Counted from the stretch's first letter, positions 8,221 through 19,921 are shown. The stretch is DNA of 40,376 nucleotides from Nitrosomonas sp. UBA6494 (GCA_002435335.1 DJMI01000003.1:1-40376), one strand, 5' to 3'. Notes: generated by a model not told the origin, from the letters alone. Numbers and translations: made by a program.

Positions 8221-9705
8221 TTAGAGTTTACTACTACTAATGTGAGTAAGTAACTGATTAACAGTCGTATGCATAACTTCAGTCACAGGGAAAGGATGAA
8301 CGCCAATCCACAAAACTGAAATGGCCAATATTGACAATAAAACAAATTCACGTTTAGAAATATCTTCTAAACTCTCAACTGCAGAACTAGCCACTGCGCC
8401 AAAAATTACACGCTTGTACATCCACAAAGTATAAGCCGCACCAAAAATCAACGTTGTTGCAGCGAGGAATGCATACCAAAAATTGACTTGTACGGCACTC
8501 ATAATAACCATAAATTCCCCAACAAATCCGCTTGTACCAGGAAGTCCCGCGTTTGCCATCGCAAATAGCATAAAGAAAGCGGCAAACACAGGCATTTTAT
8601 TGACTACTCCACCATAATCAGCAATTTGTCGAGAATGCAGGCGATCATAAAGTACGCCAACACAAAGAAACATAGCTCCTGAAATAAATCCATGCGAAAT
8701 CATTTGTACCATTGCTCCTTCAATGCCATATGCATTGAACAAAAAGAAGCCCAAGGTAACGAACCCCATATGTGCAACCGATGAATAAGCAATGAGTTTC
8801 TTCATATCAGTTTGCATTAAAGCAATCAGGCCAATATAAACGACTGCAATCAACGACAACACGATCATCATGGTTGATAAATATTGACTTGCATCAGGCG
8901 CAATCGGCAAAGAAAAACGCAGAAAGCCATAACCGCCTAATTTCAGCAAAATCGCTGCTAAAACGACTGAACCACCAGTAGGCGCTTCCACATGCGCATC
9001 AGGTAACCATGTGTGGACTGGCCACATAGGTACTTTAACCGCAAAAGCCAGTAAAAATGCAACAAAAATTAAAATTTGCGGCGTCATCGGAATCGCCAGC
9101 TTGTGGTAATCTTCGATTGAAAAACTTCCTTCAGATGCCAAATACAAGTAAATAAGTGCAATAAGCATCAGTAACGAACCTAATAAGGTATACAGAAAAA
9201 ACTTAATTGCAGCATACACTCTATTCGGTCCACCCCAGATTCCAATAATTAAAAACATTGGGATTAAAGAAGCTTCCCAGAATACATAAAATAAGATAGC
9301 ATCAAGCGACGCAAAAACACCGTTCACAATTCCCGACATTACAAGGAATGCACCCATATATTGCGAGACTCGTTCTTTAATGACCTCCCAACCGGCTATG
9401 ACTACCAAAGGTGTGATAAAGCAATTCAGCAGTATCAATGGCATTGATATGCCATCCACTCCAACATGATAATTAACATTAAACCTTTCAATCCATACAT
9501 GATTTTCAACAAATTGCATTGTGCCGGTAGCGATATCGAATCCGGAATAAAGGGGAATTGCTACTAAGAATCCTAAAATCGATCCAATCAAAGCGATCCA
9601 ACGCGACAACTGTGCATTGTGATCATTTCCGGTAGCAAATACTGCGATACCAAACAATATGGGCAGCCAAATAATCAAGCTTAATAGTGGAAATTCAAAC
9701 GACAT
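8221..9705 (-). CDS. nuoM: NADH-quinone oxidoreductase subunit M
   Basis: This is a 494-residue antiporter-like subunit of the complex I membrane arm. Visible landmarks are the GVDGISMPLILLN segment (about 82-94), FYVFWEASLIPMFLIIG with the key glutamate, the lysine-bearing KVPMWPVHTWLPDAHVEAPT, and DMKKLIAYSSVAHMGFV. Fourteen or so hydrophobic segments span the protein. It sits between nuoL and nuoN as in other complete nuo operons. The 92-bp gap to nuoL (9706-9797) has no visible gene. Confidence 0.97.
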   Translation of the reverse strand: MSFEFPLLSLIIWLPILFGIAVFATGNDHNAQLSRWIALIGSILGFLVAIPLYSGFDIATGTMQFVENHVWIERFNVNYHVGVDGISMPLILLNCFITPLVVIAGWEVIKERVSQYMGAFLVMSGIVNGVFASLDAILFYVFWEASLIPMFLIIGIWGGPNRVYAAIKFFLYTLLGSLLMLIALIYLYLASEGSFSIEDYHKLAIPMTPQILIFVAFLLAFAVKVPMWPVHTWLPDAHVEAPTGGSVVLAAILLKLGGYGFLRFSLPIAPDASQYLSTMMIVLSLIAVVYIGLIALMQTDMKKLIAYSSVAHMGFVTLGFFLFNAYGIEGAMVQMISHGFISGAMFLCVGVLYDRLHSRQIADYGGVVNKMPVFAAFFMLFAMANAGLPGTSGFVGEFMVIMSAVQVNFWYAFLAATTLIFGAAYTLWMYKRVIFGAVASSAVESLEDISKREFVLLSILAISVLWIGVHPFPVTEVMHTTVNQLLTHISSSKL

Positions 9706-9797
9706 GCTTATTCCGTTTAATGGGTTAGTACTTATCTTTAAGTTTTTAGAATTATCAAAATCTGCTTACAGCACAGTATTTATCGCTTTTGAATAAA

Positions 9798-11738
9798 TTA
9801 GTAAAGCCATAACGTTAAGATAACAAATATGCCAACAATCATCGTAAAAGCGTAGTGATAAATATACCCTGTCTGATAGCGCCTAACTATTGATGCAGTC
9901 AAACCTACTATTCGTGCAGCGCCGTTAACAAAGAAACCATCAATAATCTTCACATCGCCAATCTTCCATAAAACGGTTCCTAAAGTCCGTGTTCCACCCG
10001 CAAATAACCAAGAATAGATCTCATCAATATAATATTTTCGATCCAAAATGTTATACAGCGGTGTAACACTGCTTTTAATTTTTGCTGGAAGATCGGTTCT
10101 TACGCAATATAAGTACCACGCTGTAAAAATCCCGGCCATCGATAACCAAAACGGTGCGGTAACAAGTGCATGCACCATCATTCCACCAATCCCGGTAAAT
10201 TCAGCTCCTAATTTCTCTATAGCATCATGCTGCGGGAATACCTGTATCGCAGAATTGAAATAATCACCAAATACTATCGGACCTATAAACCATCCTGCAG
10301 CAACAGTCGGAATGGCTAGAATAATTAACGGTAACGTCACCACCCACGGCGATTCATGCAAATGTTCCTTTGTATGTTTATCCATGCGTGTCTGGCCATG
10401 AAATGTCATAAAAATCAGTCGAAAGGTATATAAAGCCGTCACAAAAACAGTTACCAAGACACAGAAATATGCAAAACCAACCCCGGGAATATTAGCCAAA
10501 TGAACCGCTTCTATGATTGCATCTTTAGAAAAAAAACCAGAGAAACCAGGAACACCGGCACTGGCCAATGCGGCAATAAACATAGTCCAATATGTGATTG
10601 GCATATATTGTTTAAGCCCCCCCATTTTCTGCATATTCTGCTCATGATGCATGGCAATGATGACTGAGCCCGCTCCCAAGAAAAGCACTGCTTTGAAAAA
10701 TGCGTGCGTCATCAGATGAAATATCGCTGCGGAATAAGCTGACGCTCCCAAAGCCACAGTCATATAGCCCAATTGAGATAAAGTAGAATAAGCGACAACT
10801 CGCTTAATATCATTTTGTACCACCGCCACAAGCGCCATAAACAATGTCGTTATACCGCCAATTACTAAAATAATGGATAATGCGGTATCAGAAAACTCAA
10901 ATAGCGGCGACATGCGAGCAACCATAAAAATACCAGCAGTTACCATCGTCGCTGCATGAATCAATGCCGAAATCGGCGTGGGGCCTTCCATAGAATCAGG
11001 TAACCAAACATGCAATGGAAACTGTGCAGATTTACCCATCGCACCTATAAACAACAAAACACAAATCAATGTAATCACTAGCCAAGAAGCGCCTGGAATT
11101 ATTTCAATTTTTTCTTCTACGACACCAGGTACCTGTGCAAATACGGAAGCGTAATCAAGCGTACCGAAGTACATCAATACCAATCCGATGCCAAGTAAAA
11201 AACCGAAATCGCCGACACGATTGACTAAGAAGGCTTTTAAATTCGCATAAATGGCTGTAGGACGCGTGTACCAGAAACCAATCAACAGATAAGATACCAA
11301 GCCAACCGCTTCCCATCCAAAAAACAATTGCAAAAAATTGTTCGACATCACCAGCATCATCATTGAAAACGTGAACAATGAGATATAGCTGAAAAATCGC
11401 TGATAACCAGGGTCACCGTGCATATAACCAATAGTATAAATATGCACCATCAGTGATACCAGACTGACAACAACCATCATAGTTGCCGATAATTGATCGA
11501 TTAAGAAACCAATTTCAAAAGAAGTATCCCCGGTTATTAACCAAGTATAAACACTGCCGTTGTAATTGTTGCCTTCCAATACATCCAGAAAAATAACAAT
11601 TGAGGCTAACAAAGAAACAAATACCAATGAAATGGTTACGCGATGACTCCATGCAGGGCCAATCAGACGCCCAAACAATCCTGCAATCAGTGAACCTAAC
11701 AAAGGTGCCAGTGGAACCAATAAATACAGTTTTTGCAT
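9798..11738 (-). CDS. nuoL: NADH-quinone oxidoreductase subunit L
   Basis: This is the distal antiporter-like subunit of complex I, about 646 residues long. It carries a C-terminal lateral helix and transmembrane anchor (the last 100 or so residues) beyond the shared 14-helix core. Landmarks are QLFFGWEAVGLVSYLLIGFW with the conserved glutamate, KSAQFPLHVWLPDSMEGPTP with the lysine helix, and DIKRVVAYSTLSQLGYM. I prefer the ATG at 11738. A TTG three codons upstream would extend the frame, but NuoL proteins normally begin close to this methionine. Confidence 0.97.
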   Translation of the reverse strand: MQKLYLLVPLAPLLGSLIAGLFGRLIGPAWSHRVTISLVFVSLLASIVIFLDVLEGNNYNGSVYTWLITGDTSFEIGFLIDQLSATMMVVVSLVSLMVHIYTIGYMHGDPGYQRFFSYISLFTFSMMMLVMSNNFLQLFFGWEAVGLVSYLLIGFWYTRPTAIYANLKAFLVNRVGDFGFLLGIGLVLMYFGTLDYASVFAQVPGVVEEKIEIIPGASWLVITLICVLLFIGAMGKSAQFPLHVWLPDSMEGPTPISALIHAATMVTAGIFMVARMSPLFEFSDTALSIILVIGGITTLFMALVAVVQNDIKRVVAYSTLSQLGYMTVALGASAYSAAIFHLMTHAFFKAVLFLGAGSVIIAMHHEQNMQKMGGLKQYMPITYWTMFIAALASAGVPGFSGFFSKDAIIEAVHLANIPGVGFAYFCVLVTVFVTALYTFRLIFMTFHGQTRMDKHTKEHLHESPWVVTLPLIILAIPTVAAGWFIGPIVFGDYFNSAIQVFPQHDAIEKLGAEFTGIGGMMVHALVTAPFWLSMAGIFTAWYLYCVRTDLPAKIKSSVTPLYNILDRKYYIDEIYSWLFAGGTRTLGTVLWKIGDVKIIDGFFVNGAARIVGLTASIVRRYQTGYIYHYAFTMIVGIFVILTLWLY

Positions 11739-11783
11739 CTCGATCAATAATTACTTAAAAAGATAGATGAATATTTTATGAAA

Positions 11784-12089
11784 CTATCCTTGCAGCTTGT
11801 CTAAATCATCAACATTAATTGTGCGAAGATTACGGAATAATACGACGAGAATTGCAAGTCCAATCGCTGATTCTGCTGCCGCAACTGTAAGAATAAAAAA
11901 AACAAAAATTTGCCCGGAAATATCTTGAAGATAATGAGAAAAAGCAACAAAGTTCAAATTGACTGCCAATAACATTAACTCAATTGACATCAACAAAATA
12001 ATGACATTTTTCCTATTCAAAAAAATACCAACAACGCCAATTGCAAATAAAATCGCCCCAAGAACTAAATAATGCGATAACGATATCAA
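11784..12089 (-). CDS. nuoK: NADH-quinone oxidoreductase subunit K
   Basis: This small 101-residue membrane subunit has three transmembrane helices. The two buried glutamates of the coupling axis are seen in [16 protein letters not shown] and [13 protein letters not shown]. The start is a TTG. It is supported by an AGAGG ribosome-binding site 9 nt upstream and by the family N-terminus ([11 protein letters not shown]); no ATG is available nearby. It lies between nuoJ and nuoL. Confidence 0.95.
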   Translation of the reverse strand: MISLSHYLVLGAILFAIGVVGIFLNRKNVIILLMSIELMLLAVNLNFVAFSHYLQDISGQIFVFFILTVAAAESAIGLAILVVLFRNLRTINVDDLDKLQG

Positions 12090-12142
12090 ACTAGACTACC
12101 TCTTGTTATTTGGTAAACAATATAAACATACGATAAGCACAA

Positions 12143-12748
12143 TCAATCTTTTTTAATTGTCGAAATTGATACTATACGTAATCGATCCTCTTTCTTTACT
12201 TTAACTTGTTTGGATGAATCTGTAGGTCTTTTATCTTCGCGATGCCGCAATGTCAAAGCAATAGCAGCAACCATGGCAACTAAAAGCAATACTGCAGCCA
12301 ATTCGAATGCATACACATATTCTGTATAAATCAAACGCCCTAATTCACGTGTATTACTGTAATCAGCATCATGAGGCATCGGAGCCGGCATTTCTTCAAG
12401 CCCAAAATATTTACCCATTAAAACCAGCGACATTTCAGCAACCATGATTAACGCAACCATTGCACCAAAAGGAAACCACTTCCAGAATCCTTCACGTAAT
12501 CGATCCAAATTGATATCCAACATCATGACTACGAATAAGAACAACACCATTACTGCGCCTACATAAACTAAAACCAAAGTGATTGCTAGAAATTCAGCTT
12601 CGAGTAATAGCCACAGACCAGCACAAGTAACAAATGACAGTACCAATAATAAAGCAGAGTTGACTGGATTTCGCATAGTAATCACACCCAATGCTGCCGC
12701 GACTAAAATTGCCGAGAAAATATAAAAAAGTATGTCTTGAAAGCTCAT
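12143..12748 (-). CDS. nuoJ: NADH-quinone oxidoreductase subunit J
   Basis: This 201-residue membrane subunit has five hydrophobic helices. It includes the glycine-rich TM3 that forms the pi-bulge (VYVGAVMVLFLFVVMML), and AVLLLVAMVAAIALTLRHR near the end. The C-terminal tail after about residue 170 is charged and lysine-rich (KRPTDSSKQVKVKKEDR), somewhat longer than a minimal NuoJ. It is 19 bp downstream of nuoI. Confidence 0.95.
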   Translation of the reverse strand: MSFQDILFYIFSAILVAAALGVITMRNPVNSALLLVLSFVTCAGLWLLLEAEFLAITLVLVYVGAVMVLFLFVVMMLDINLDRLREGFWKWFPFGAMVALIMVAEMSLVLMGKYFGLEEMPAPMPHDADYSNTRELGRLIYTEYVYAFELAAVLLLVAMVAAIALTLRHREDKRPTDSSKQVKVKKEDRLRIVSISTIKKD

Positions 12749-12767
12749 TTGCGTTTACCAGCCAGAA

Positions 12768-13256
12768 TCAACGATAGCGCGCATCTGCTTCGCGGTCTTT
12801 AGCAATTTGTTCTTCATAGCGATCTCCTATAGCCAGAAGCATTTCCTTGGTATAAATCAGATCGCCTCGTTTTTCACCGTGATATTCCAGTATGCGCGTT
12901 TCAACAATAGAATCCACCGGGCAAGACTCTTCACAAAATCCACAGAAAATACACTTTGCTAAATCAATGTCATAGCGTGTTGTTCGCCGTGTACCATCAG
13001 CTCGTTGCTCGGAATCTATAGTAATAGCCATTGCAGGACAAACCGCTTCGCACAATTTACATGCAATGCAACGCTCTTCTCCATTTGGATAGCGACGTAA
13101 TGCATGCAATCCTCTAAAACGAGGAGATAAAGGTGTTTTTTCCTCGGGAAAATGTACTGTAATTTTCGGTTTGAATAGGTATCGACCTGTTACGGCCATC
13201 CCTTTCAACAATTCAAACAGTAGAAATGTACTAAAGAAATTCTTTATACGATTCAT
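12768..13256 (-). CDS. nuoI: NADH-quinone oxidoreductase subunit I
   Basis: This ferredoxin-like subunit carries the two [4Fe-4S] clusters N6a and N6b that pass electrons to NuoB. Of 162 residues, the two cluster motifs use Cys63/66/69 with Cys73, and Cys102/105/108 with Cys112 ([12 protein letters not shown] and [12 protein letters not shown]). An amphipathic N-terminal helix precedes them and probably anchors the subunit to the membrane arm. It lies 11 bp downstream of nuoH. Confidence 0.97.
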   Translation of the reverse strand: MNRIKNFFSTFLLFELLKGMAVTGRYLFKPKITVHFPEEKTPLSPRFRGLHALRRYPNGEERCIACKLCEAVCPAMAITIDSEQRADGTRRTTRYDIDLAKCIFCGFCEESCPVDSIVETRILEYHGEKRGDLIYTKEMLLAIGDRYEEQIAKDREADARYR

Positions 13257-13267
13257 TATTATCTCTA

Positions 13268-14365
13268 TCAGAACCAGATATTTAATGGAAATGTATTTCT
13301 CATCGTCTCAGGCAATTGCATAATGCCGCCTAGAACCACTATCCAAATCAATGTGATTGGGATAAAAACTTTCCAACCTAATCGCATGATTTGATCATAA
13401 CGATACCGTGGAAAAGTAGCACGAAACCACAAGAATAAAAACAAAACAAATGCAATCTTCAAAAGTAGCCAAACAAACCCCGGAATCAAAGTAAACGGCA
13501 TTATGTCTATTGGAGGCAACCATCCGCCTAGAAACATAATAGAAGTTAAGGTTGCCACCAATATCATGTTGGAATATTCAGCCAGGAAAAAAACAGTAAA
13601 TGCCATTCCTGAATAATCAACATGAAATCCTGCTACTATTTCCGATTCACCTTCAGCCACATCGAACGGTGCTCGATTAGTTTCCGCAACGCCGGAAATC
13701 AGATAAACCAGAAACATTGGAAACAGAGGTATTAAATACCAATTCAATAAACTACTGCCTTGTTGACCGTTTACAATGTCACCTAAATTCAAGCTTTGAG
13801 ACATCATTAAGACACAGACCAATGCAAATCCCATAGCCAGTTCGTATGATACGACTTGTGCAGCAGAACGCATCGCACCTAAAAAAGCGTATTTGGAATT
13901 GGAAGCCCATCCAGCAATAATAATGCCGTATATCCCCATTGATGTCATCGCCAAAATATAAAGCAAACCGGCATTAATATCGGCAAGAACCAATTCAGGA
14001 GAAAAAGGAATAACCGCCCAAGCTGCCAAGGCAGGCATAATGGTCAATACAGGTGCCAAGATGAAGAGAAATTTATTTGCGCCAGTCGGTATGACGATTT
14101 CCTTCATAATAGCTTTAACAGCGTCCGCAATTGGTTGACCCCAGCCTCGCAACCATGGGATGCCAAAGAAGGTGACTCTATTGGGACCAACCCGTATTTG
14201 CATGTACGCAATAATCTTTCTTTCCGCAAAGGTCAGATAAGCAACGCCTAACAATAATGGAACAACGATAGCAAAAATGAAGGTCATATTAGAAGCAAGC
14301 GTATATAGCATCGCTCCCCATTCAGTCCCAAACAAATCGATAAATTGTTGTTGAAAATATTCCAT
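13268..14365 (-). CDS. nuoH: NADH-quinone oxidoreductase subunit H
   Basis: This 365-residue membrane subunit forms the quinone entry channel with NuoB and NuoD. It has eight or more hydrophobic helices and the conserved loops [17 protein letters not shown] (about 48-64), [20 protein letters not shown] (about 224-243) and [20 protein letters not shown] start at the ATG at 14365, which has a GGAG ribosome-binding site (14374-14377 on the plus strand) 8 nt away. A TTG one codon upstream is the alternative. Confidence 0.97.
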   Translation of the reverse strand: MEYFQQQFIDLFGTEWGAMLYTLASNMTFIFAIVVPLLLGVAYLTFAERKIIAYMQIRVGPNRVTFFGIPWLRGWGQPIADAVKAIMKEIVIPTGANKFLFILAPVLTIMPALAAWAVIPFSPELVLADINAGLLYILAMTSMGIYGIIIAGWASNSKYAFLGAMRSAAQVVSYELAMGFALVCVLMMSQSLNLGDIVNGQQGSSLLNWYLIPLFPMFLVYLISGVAETNRAPFDVAEGESEIVAGFHVDYSGMAFTVFFLAEYSNMILVATLTSIMFLGGWLPPIDIMPFTLIPGFVWLLLKIAFVLFLFLWFRATFPRYRYDQIMRLGWKVFIPITLIWIVVLGGIMQLPETMRNTFPLNIWF

Positions 14366-14382
14366 CAATTAAGCTCCAATCA

Positions 14383-16797
14383 TCATGATAATTTTTCTAT
14401 GACGATCTCACCAAACATTGCGCCCAAATCTATCGTTTTGGGATGTGAACTCGCAATGCGAACGCAATTGTCTGGTAGTTTATTATCTTGTGCCGCTTCC
14501 ACTTGTACGGTTCCGTTTCCCTGTTTGACCCTTATTTGCTCCCCAGCAGTAACACCAAGGCTTTCAAGTAGCGTAGCAGGCATCCATGCTTTGGGCGGCA
14601 ATGCATCACTCGTCGCTTGCAAAGATTCCGCGCGTCGCACAATCGGGTCGGCTTGATAAATTGGCACTTCTCCTATCCTCTGTATCCCTTTCTGTTCATG
14701 TCTACCAATCGAGACGCTGGTTATTTTTAAACCATTATCAAGGTATTTAGCAATCTCAGTGCCTGCAGGAAAAATTTCATCTCTTACTTGCTCTGTTGTT
14801 TCATAGTCAAATTTCCCCATTCCCAACAAATTTGCAAGAACGCGTAACACTTTCCAACCAGGCCTTGCATCTCCTAGAGGAGATACTACTCCATTAAAGC
14901 TTTGCACAGATCCCTCTGTATTGACAAATGTACCAGATGTCTCCGTAAATGGAGTTATTGGCAATAAAACATGAGCGTAATTTTGTGCATTCCCTTTATA
15001 AGCACTAAGCGATACGACAAATTCACTGGATAAAAGCGTTTTTAAAGATTGCTGTGAGTTGTAAGTATCGAATTCAGGCTCGATATTCATCAAAATAAAT
15101 GCATTACATTTATTTTTTTCGTTATCTTCATGAGAGCCTAGAAGCTGCGCTGCATTTAATCCGGAATTAGTTTGCTCAATTTTTGCAGGGATCGATATTG
15201 CATTAATTTCAGGTACAGCACCGGCCAAATAGGCACCAACATTATTGGCTGCTTCACCCAGAACACCGTAATTAGCGCCGGTTAATTGCGCTATCAATCC
15301 TGCTAAAAAGTTGATCGTTGAATAGTTCGGGTGATGTTGCGCCATATTCCCAACATAAACCACTGCAGGTTGGTTTTCAATCAAACTGGAAGCAATAGCC
15401 GACGCACTTGACGAAGGTGTCATGTTAATCGTATCGATCAATTGTTTAATTTCGTTATTCTGATCAACACCTTTTATTTCAACAATTGCCTTGAGTATTT
15501 CAGCCAGTGCGTTGATTATGGCATCCGGAGCAACTATTACCCTGTTCTGAATCTTCATTAATAAATCATCGTCAACTGAATTGACAATACTAAGCTTTGC
15601 GCCATTTTTAACTGCTTGCCGCAATCTTTGTGCAATCAACGGATGATCTTTACGCAGTGTGCTGCCAATAATAAGTGCTGATTTCACATGCGATATCGAA
15701 GCAATACTGGTTCCGAGCCATGGTATTCCTTTCAATTGCCTGTCAGAACGAAAATCTGATTGACGTAAACGGTGATCAATATTGCCACTGCCCATAGTGC
15801 GCAGCAGTTTTTGTAACAAATACAGTTCCTCTATCGTACTATGTGCTGACCCTAACGCCGCAATGGATTCGGCACCATACTTTTGCTTGATTTCTTGCAA
15901 CGCATTAGCTGTATATGTTAATGCCTCTTGCCACTCACATTCGATCCATTCACCGCTTTGTTTGATCATTGGTTTGGTCAAGCGATCTTCTGAGTTAAGG
16001 CCTTCATATGAGAAACGATCCTTATCCGACAACCAACATTCGTTGATAGCTTCATTTTCACGAGGCAATACGCGCATAACTCGATTTTGCTTAATTTGTA
16101 CCACCAAATTCGAGCCAAGCCCGCAATGTGGACTTATGGATTTCCGACGCGCCAATTCCCAAGTGCGCGCCGAATAGCGGAAAGGCTTACTGACTAAAGC
16201 ACCAACCGGACAAAGATCGATCACATTACCGGACAACTCCGAATCGACAGTTTTTCCAACAAACGTAAGGATTTCAGAATGCTCTCCACGACCCGCCATA
16301 CCCAATTCCATGATGCCCGCAATTTCCTGCCCGAACCGGACACATCGCGTACAATGAATACAGCGAGTCATATCTGTCGAAATCAATGGTCCAAGGTTCT
16401 TATTGACTACAACTCGTTTTGCTTCAGCATAACGCGATTCACTGGCGCCATAACCAACCGCTAAGTCTTGCAATTGACATTCTCCGCCTTGATCGCATAT
16501 CGGGCAATCCAATGGATGATTGATCAACAAGAACTCCATTACACCTTTCTGTGCCGTCACTGCTTGCTGGGAATGAGTATATACCTTCATTCCATCCATA
16601 ACAGGCGTCGCGCAAGCGGGTAAAGGTTTCGGAGCTTTCTCGACTTGCACTAAGCACATGCGACAATTAGCTGCAATGGATAATTTCTTGTGATAACAAA
16701 AATGCGGAATATAAACGCCAATCTGCTTGGCACCATCCATGATGGTGCTTCCTTTGGGTACAGATACTTGCTTACCGTCGATTTCTATATTGACCAT
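14383..16797 (-). CDS. nuoG: NADH-quinone oxidoreductase subunit G
   Basis: This is the large peripheral-arm iron-sulfur subunit, 804 residues long. The N-terminal 2Fe-2S ferredoxin domain shows the N1b cysteines (CYHKKLSIAANCRMC and later C). It is followed by the His-Cys cluster motif of N5 (HPLDCPICDQGGECQLQD, about 94-111) and the N4 cysteines (CIHCTRCVRFGQE and later C). The rest is a molybdopterin-oxidoreductase-like domain that binds no cofactor in NuoG. The overall length is in the normal range for beta/gammaproteobacteria. Confidence 0.97.
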   Translation of the reverse strand: MVNIEIDGKQVSVPKGSTIMDGAKQIGVYIPHFCYHKKLSIAANCRMCLVQVEKAPKPLPACATPVMDGMKVYTHSQQAVTAQKGVMEFLLINHPLDCPICDQGGECQLQDLAVGYGASESRYAEAKRVVVNKNLGPLISTDMTRCIHCTRCVRFGQEIAGIMELGMAGRGEHSEILTFVGKTVDSELSGNVIDLCPVGALVSKPFRYSARTWELARRKSISPHCGLGSNLVVQIKQNRVMRVLPRENEAINECWLSDKDRFSYEGLNSEDRLTKPMIKQSGEWIECEWQEALTYTANALQEIKQKYGAESIAALGSAHSTIEELYLLQKLLRTMGSGNIDHRLRQSDFRSDRQLKGIPWLGTSIASISHVKSALIIGSTLRKDHPLIAQRLRQAVKNGAKLSIVNSVDDDLLMKIQNRVIVAPDAIINALAEILKAIVEIKGVDQNNEIKQLIDTINMTPSSSASAIASSLIENQPAVVYVGNMAQHHPNYSTINFLAGLIAQLTGANYGVLGEAANNVGAYLAGAVPEINAISIPAKIEQTNSGLNAAQLLGSHEDNEKNKCNAFILMNIEPEFDTYNSQQSLKTLLSSEFVVSLSAYKGNAQNYAHVLLPITPFTETSGTFVNTEGSVQSFNGVVSPLGDARPGWKVLRVLANLLGMGKFDYETTEQVRDEIFPAGTEIAKYLDNGLKITSVSIGRHEQKGIQRIGEVPIYQADPIVRRAESLQATSDALPPKAWMPATLLESLGVTAGEQIRVKQGNGTVQVEAAQDNKLPDNCVRIASSHPKTIDLGAMFGEIVIEKLS

Positions 16798-16853
16798 CGG
16801 CTAAAATACTTAAGTTAGTGGTTAATTTTCAATTAACTGTTTTTTATTGTTTG

Positions 16854-18131
16854 CTAAACCATGCACTTTTTATGCTCGATATGGTAAGCAAATTCATCAC
16901 GAAAATGTTGTATCATCGCGCGCACAGGCATAGCAGCAGCATCACCCAATGCACAAATCGTCCTTCCTTGAATATTGTCGGCAATATTATCAAGTAACTC
17001 CATGTCTTCAGGACGACCTTTTCCATGCTCAATGCGATGGACAATTCGATAAAGCCAACCCGTTCCTTCACGACAAGGTGTGCATTGCCCGCAAGATTCT
17101 TCAAAATAGAAATAAGACAAACGCTCCAAGGCGCGCACCATGCAAGTCGTTTCATCCATGATGATAACAGCTCCTGAACCAAGCATAGAACCTGCTTTTG
17201 CAATCGAATCGTAATCCATGTCAGTTTGCATCATGACATCGCCGGGCAACACTGGCATTGATGAACCACCAGGAATACACCCTTTCAATTTCCGCCCGCC
17301 ACGCATACCGCCCGCCATTTCTAATAATGTAGCAAATGGAGTACCCAGCGGTATCTCATAGTTACCTGGTTTATTGACGTGACCTGAAACAGAGAAAATT
17401 TTTGTGCCGCCATTATTAGGCTTACCCAATTTCAGATAACTGTCTCCATCATTCCGTATTATCCATGGAACAGACGCAAAAGTTTCCGTATTATTAATGG
17501 TCGTCGGTTTGCCATAAAGCCCAAAATTAGCGGGAAAGGGAGGCTTAAATCGCGGTTGCCCTTTTTTTCCTTCAATCGACTCTAGCAATGCAGTCTCTTC
17601 GCCGCAGATATAGGCACCGTAACCATGATGGTTGTATAGCTGAAAGCTAAATGGCGAACCAAGAATATTGTTACCAAGATAACCCGCCTTACGCGCCTCA
17701 TCAACCGCCTCTTCCATTCGCTCGTAAGTTTCCCAAATTTCACCGTGGATATAATTGTAGCCAGCCTTAACGCCCATTGCGTATGCCGCTATAATCATAC
17801 CCTCGATCAACAAATGGGGGTTATACCGCAAAATATCGCGGTCTTTGAAAGTGCCGGGCTCACCCTCATCGGAATTACAAACAATATATTTGTCGCCTTC
17901 ATATCCTTTCGGCATGAAGCTCCACTTCAATCCAGTAGGAAACCCAGCTCCGCCCCGTCCACGCAATGCCGATTTTTTTACCTCATCAATAATTTCTTCC
18001 GGAGTAATTTTTTTACTCAGGATTTTCCTTAGTGCAGCATAGCCCTCTCGTTTCTCATAGCTTTTAAGCCGCCAATTATCAGGATCAGATGGATTGACAC
18101 CATACATTAATGTCAGTGGAAACTGATTCAT
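16854..18131 (-). CDS. nuoF: NADH-quinone oxidoreductase subunit F
   Basis: This is the NADH-binding flavoprotein, 425 residues long. The glycine-rich NADH/FMN site reads [14 protein letters not shown] (57-70), and a second FMN segment is [15 protein letters not shown] (175-189). The N3 [4Fe-4S] cysteines are Cys347, Cys350 and Cys353 in [14 protein letters not shown], with Cys393. The start overlaps the last bases of nuoE (ATGA-type overlap at 18128-18131), which implies translational coupling. Confidence 0.98.
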   Translation of the reverse strand: MNQFPLTLMYGVNPSDPDNWRLKSYEKREGYAALRKILSKKITPEEIIDEVKKSALRGRGGAGFPTGLKWSFMPKGYEGDKYIVCNSDEGEPGTFKDRDILRYNPHLLIEGMIIAAYAMGVKAGYNYIHGEIWETYERMEEAVDEARKAGYLGNNILGSPFSFQLYNHHGYGAYICGEETALLESIEGKKGQPRFKPPFPANFGLYGKPTTINNTETFASVPWIIRNDGDSYLKLGKPNNGGTKIFSVSGHVNKPGNYEIPLGTPFATLLEMAGGMRGGRKLKGCIPGGSSMPVLPGDVMMQTDMDYDSIAKAGSMLGSGAVIIMDETTCMVRALERLSYFYFEESCGQCTPCREGTGWLYRIVHRIEHGKGRPEDMELLDNIADNIQGRTICALGDAAAMPVRAMIQHFRDEFAYHIEHKKCMV

Positions 18132-18604
18132 TTGCTCAGATCCTCTAATAACCGATCAATCTTCTCATTGGACATAAAACTGCACATGCGTTTGTTATTG
18201 ACGAGTAATACTGGCGCATCCCCACACGCACCGAAACATTCACCCTCTTTAAGGGTGAATTTTCCGTCCGGAGTTGTTTGATTGAAACCAATTCCCAGTT
18301 TTTGTTTAAGATAAGCAGCAGTATCATTGCTTCCTGACAATGCGCATGGCAAATTGGTACAAACCGTTATTTTGTATTTCCCAACCGGCTCCAGGTTATA
18401 CATATTGTAAAAAGTAGCCACTTCATAAACAGCAATAGGCGGCATGCCTAAATATTCTGCAACAAAATTCATTGTCTCATCAGCCAACCATCCTTTTTCT
18501 TCCTGCGCTATTGCAAGAGCAGACATGACAGCCGACTGTTTTTGATCGGCCGGATATTTTGCAATCTCTCGATCAATTTTTTTTAAGGATTCCGCGCTTA
18601 ACAT
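18128..18604 (-). CDS. nuoE: NADH-quinone oxidoreductase subunit E
   Basis: This is a 158-residue thioredoxin-fold subunit carrying the N1a [2Fe-2S] cluster. The four ligands are Cys82 and Cys87 (VCTNLPC) and Cys123 and Cys127 (GECFGAC), the normal C-x4-C ... C-x3-C layout. The N-terminal helical bundle ends in the family motif [10 protein letters not shown]. The gene sits 2 bp after nuoD and overlaps nuoF. Confidence 0.97.
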   Translation of the reverse strand: MLSAESLKKIDREIAKYPADQKQSAVMSALAIAQEEKGWLADETMNFVAEYLGMPPIAVYEVATFYNMYNLEPVGKYKITVCTNLPCALSGSNDTAAYLKQKLGIGFNQTTPDGKFTLKEGECFGACGDAPVLLVNNKRMCSFMSNEKIDRLLEDLSK

Positions 18605-18606
18605 CG

Positions 18607-19860
18607 TTATCTATCTATCTCACCAAATACAATATCCTGAGTACCAATAATCGCCACCACATCAGAGATCATATGTCCACGCGACATTTCGTCGAGAGCT
18701 GCCAAATGTGCAAAACCCGGTGCGCGTATTTTCAAGCGATAGGGTTTATTTGCCCCATTCGAAACCAAATAAATCCCAAACTCACCTTTTGGATGCTCAA
18801 CTGCCACATAAGCTTCCCCGGGTGGCACATGAAAACCTTCAGTAAACAACTTGAAATGATGAATCATTTCTTCCATATTTTGTTTCATACTGATACGTGA
18901 CGGAGGAGCTACTTTATGATTATCAGTAATAACCGGTCCCGGGTTTTTACGGAGCCATTCAACGCATTGTTTGATAATCCGATTAGATTGACGAAATTCC
19001 TCCATCCGCACCAAATATCGATCGTAACAATCTCCATTTACACCGACCGGTATATCAAAATCCAATCTATCGTATACTTCGTAGGGTTGCATCTTTCGCA
19101 AATCCCATTCGACGCCCGAGCCACGCAACATCGGTCCTGTAAAACCCAATGCTTTTGCACGTTCCGGGGATACAACGCCAATATCAACCAGCCGCTGTTT
19201 CCAAATCCTATTATCGGTCAGGAGTGTTTCATATTCATCAACATAAGTTGGAAAACGATTAGTGAAATCCTCGATAAAATCGAGTAAAGATCCCTCTCTA
19301 TTCGCATTTCTTATCCGAGTCTCTTTTTCATTATGAATCTTCGAAGGTGCATATTTCGGCATTGTATCGGGTAAGTCCCGGTAAACGCCACCTGGTCTAT
19401 AATAGGCAGCATGCATTCTCGCACCCGAAACCGCCTCGTAACAATCCATCAAGTCTTCTCTTTCTCGGAATGCATACAAAAACATTGTCATAGCACCGAC
19501 ATCGAGTGCATGCGCGCCAATCCACAATAAATGATTAAGAATACGAGTAATTTCGTCAAACATTACTCGTATATACTGCGCACGAATGGGCACCTCGATT
19601 TGTAACAATTTTTCAATGGCCATGACATAAGCATGTTCGTTGACCATCATCGAAACATAATCCAAGCGATCCATATAAGGAACAGACTGAAGATACGTTT
19701 TGTTTTCCGCTAATTTTTCTGTAGCACGGTGCAATAGCCCTATATGTGGATCCGCTCTGCGAACCACTTCCCCATCCAATTCCAACACCAAACGCAATAC
19801 GCCATGCGCAGCAGGGTGTTGTGGACCAAAATTCATGGTGTAATTACGTATTTCAGCCAT
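18607..19860 (-). CDS. nuoD: NADH-quinone oxidoreductase subunit D
   Basis: This 49-kDa-type subunit, 417 residues, forms the quinone-binding cavity with NuoB and is related to hydrogenase large subunits. Landmarks are [14 protein letters not shown] (12-25) with the quinone-site histidine, [29 protein letters not shown] and the C-terminal DIVFGEIDR. The hydrogenase nickel cysteines are absent, as in all NuoD. nuoC and nuoD are separate genes here, 61 bp apart, unlike the E. coli nuoCD fusion. Confidence 0.98.
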   Translation of the reverse strand: MAEIRNYTMNFGPQHPAAHGVLRLVLELDGEVVRRADPHIGLLHRATEKLAENKTYLQSVPYMDRLDYVSMMVNEHAYVMAIEKLLQIEVPIRAQYIRVMFDEITRILNHLLWIGAHALDVGAMTMFLYAFREREDLMDCYEAVSGARMHAAYYRPGGVYRDLPDTMPKYAPSKIHNEKETRIRNANREGSLLDFIEDFTNRFPTYVDEYETLLTDNRIWKQRLVDIGVVSPERAKALGFTGPMLRGSGVEWDLRKMQPYEVYDRLDFDIPVGVNGDCYDRYLVRMEEFRQSNRIIKQCVEWLRKNPGPVITDNHKVAPPSRISMKQNMEEMIHHFKLFTEGFHVPPGEAYVAVEHPKGEFGIYLVSNGANKPYRLKIRAPGFAHLAALDEMSRGHMISDVVAIIGTQDIVFGEIDR

Positions 19861-19921
19861 AAGTTACTTCTAGTAAATCTTGTGTTAAAAAATGCATAGC
19901 CATTAACAAGAACTGTTTGCG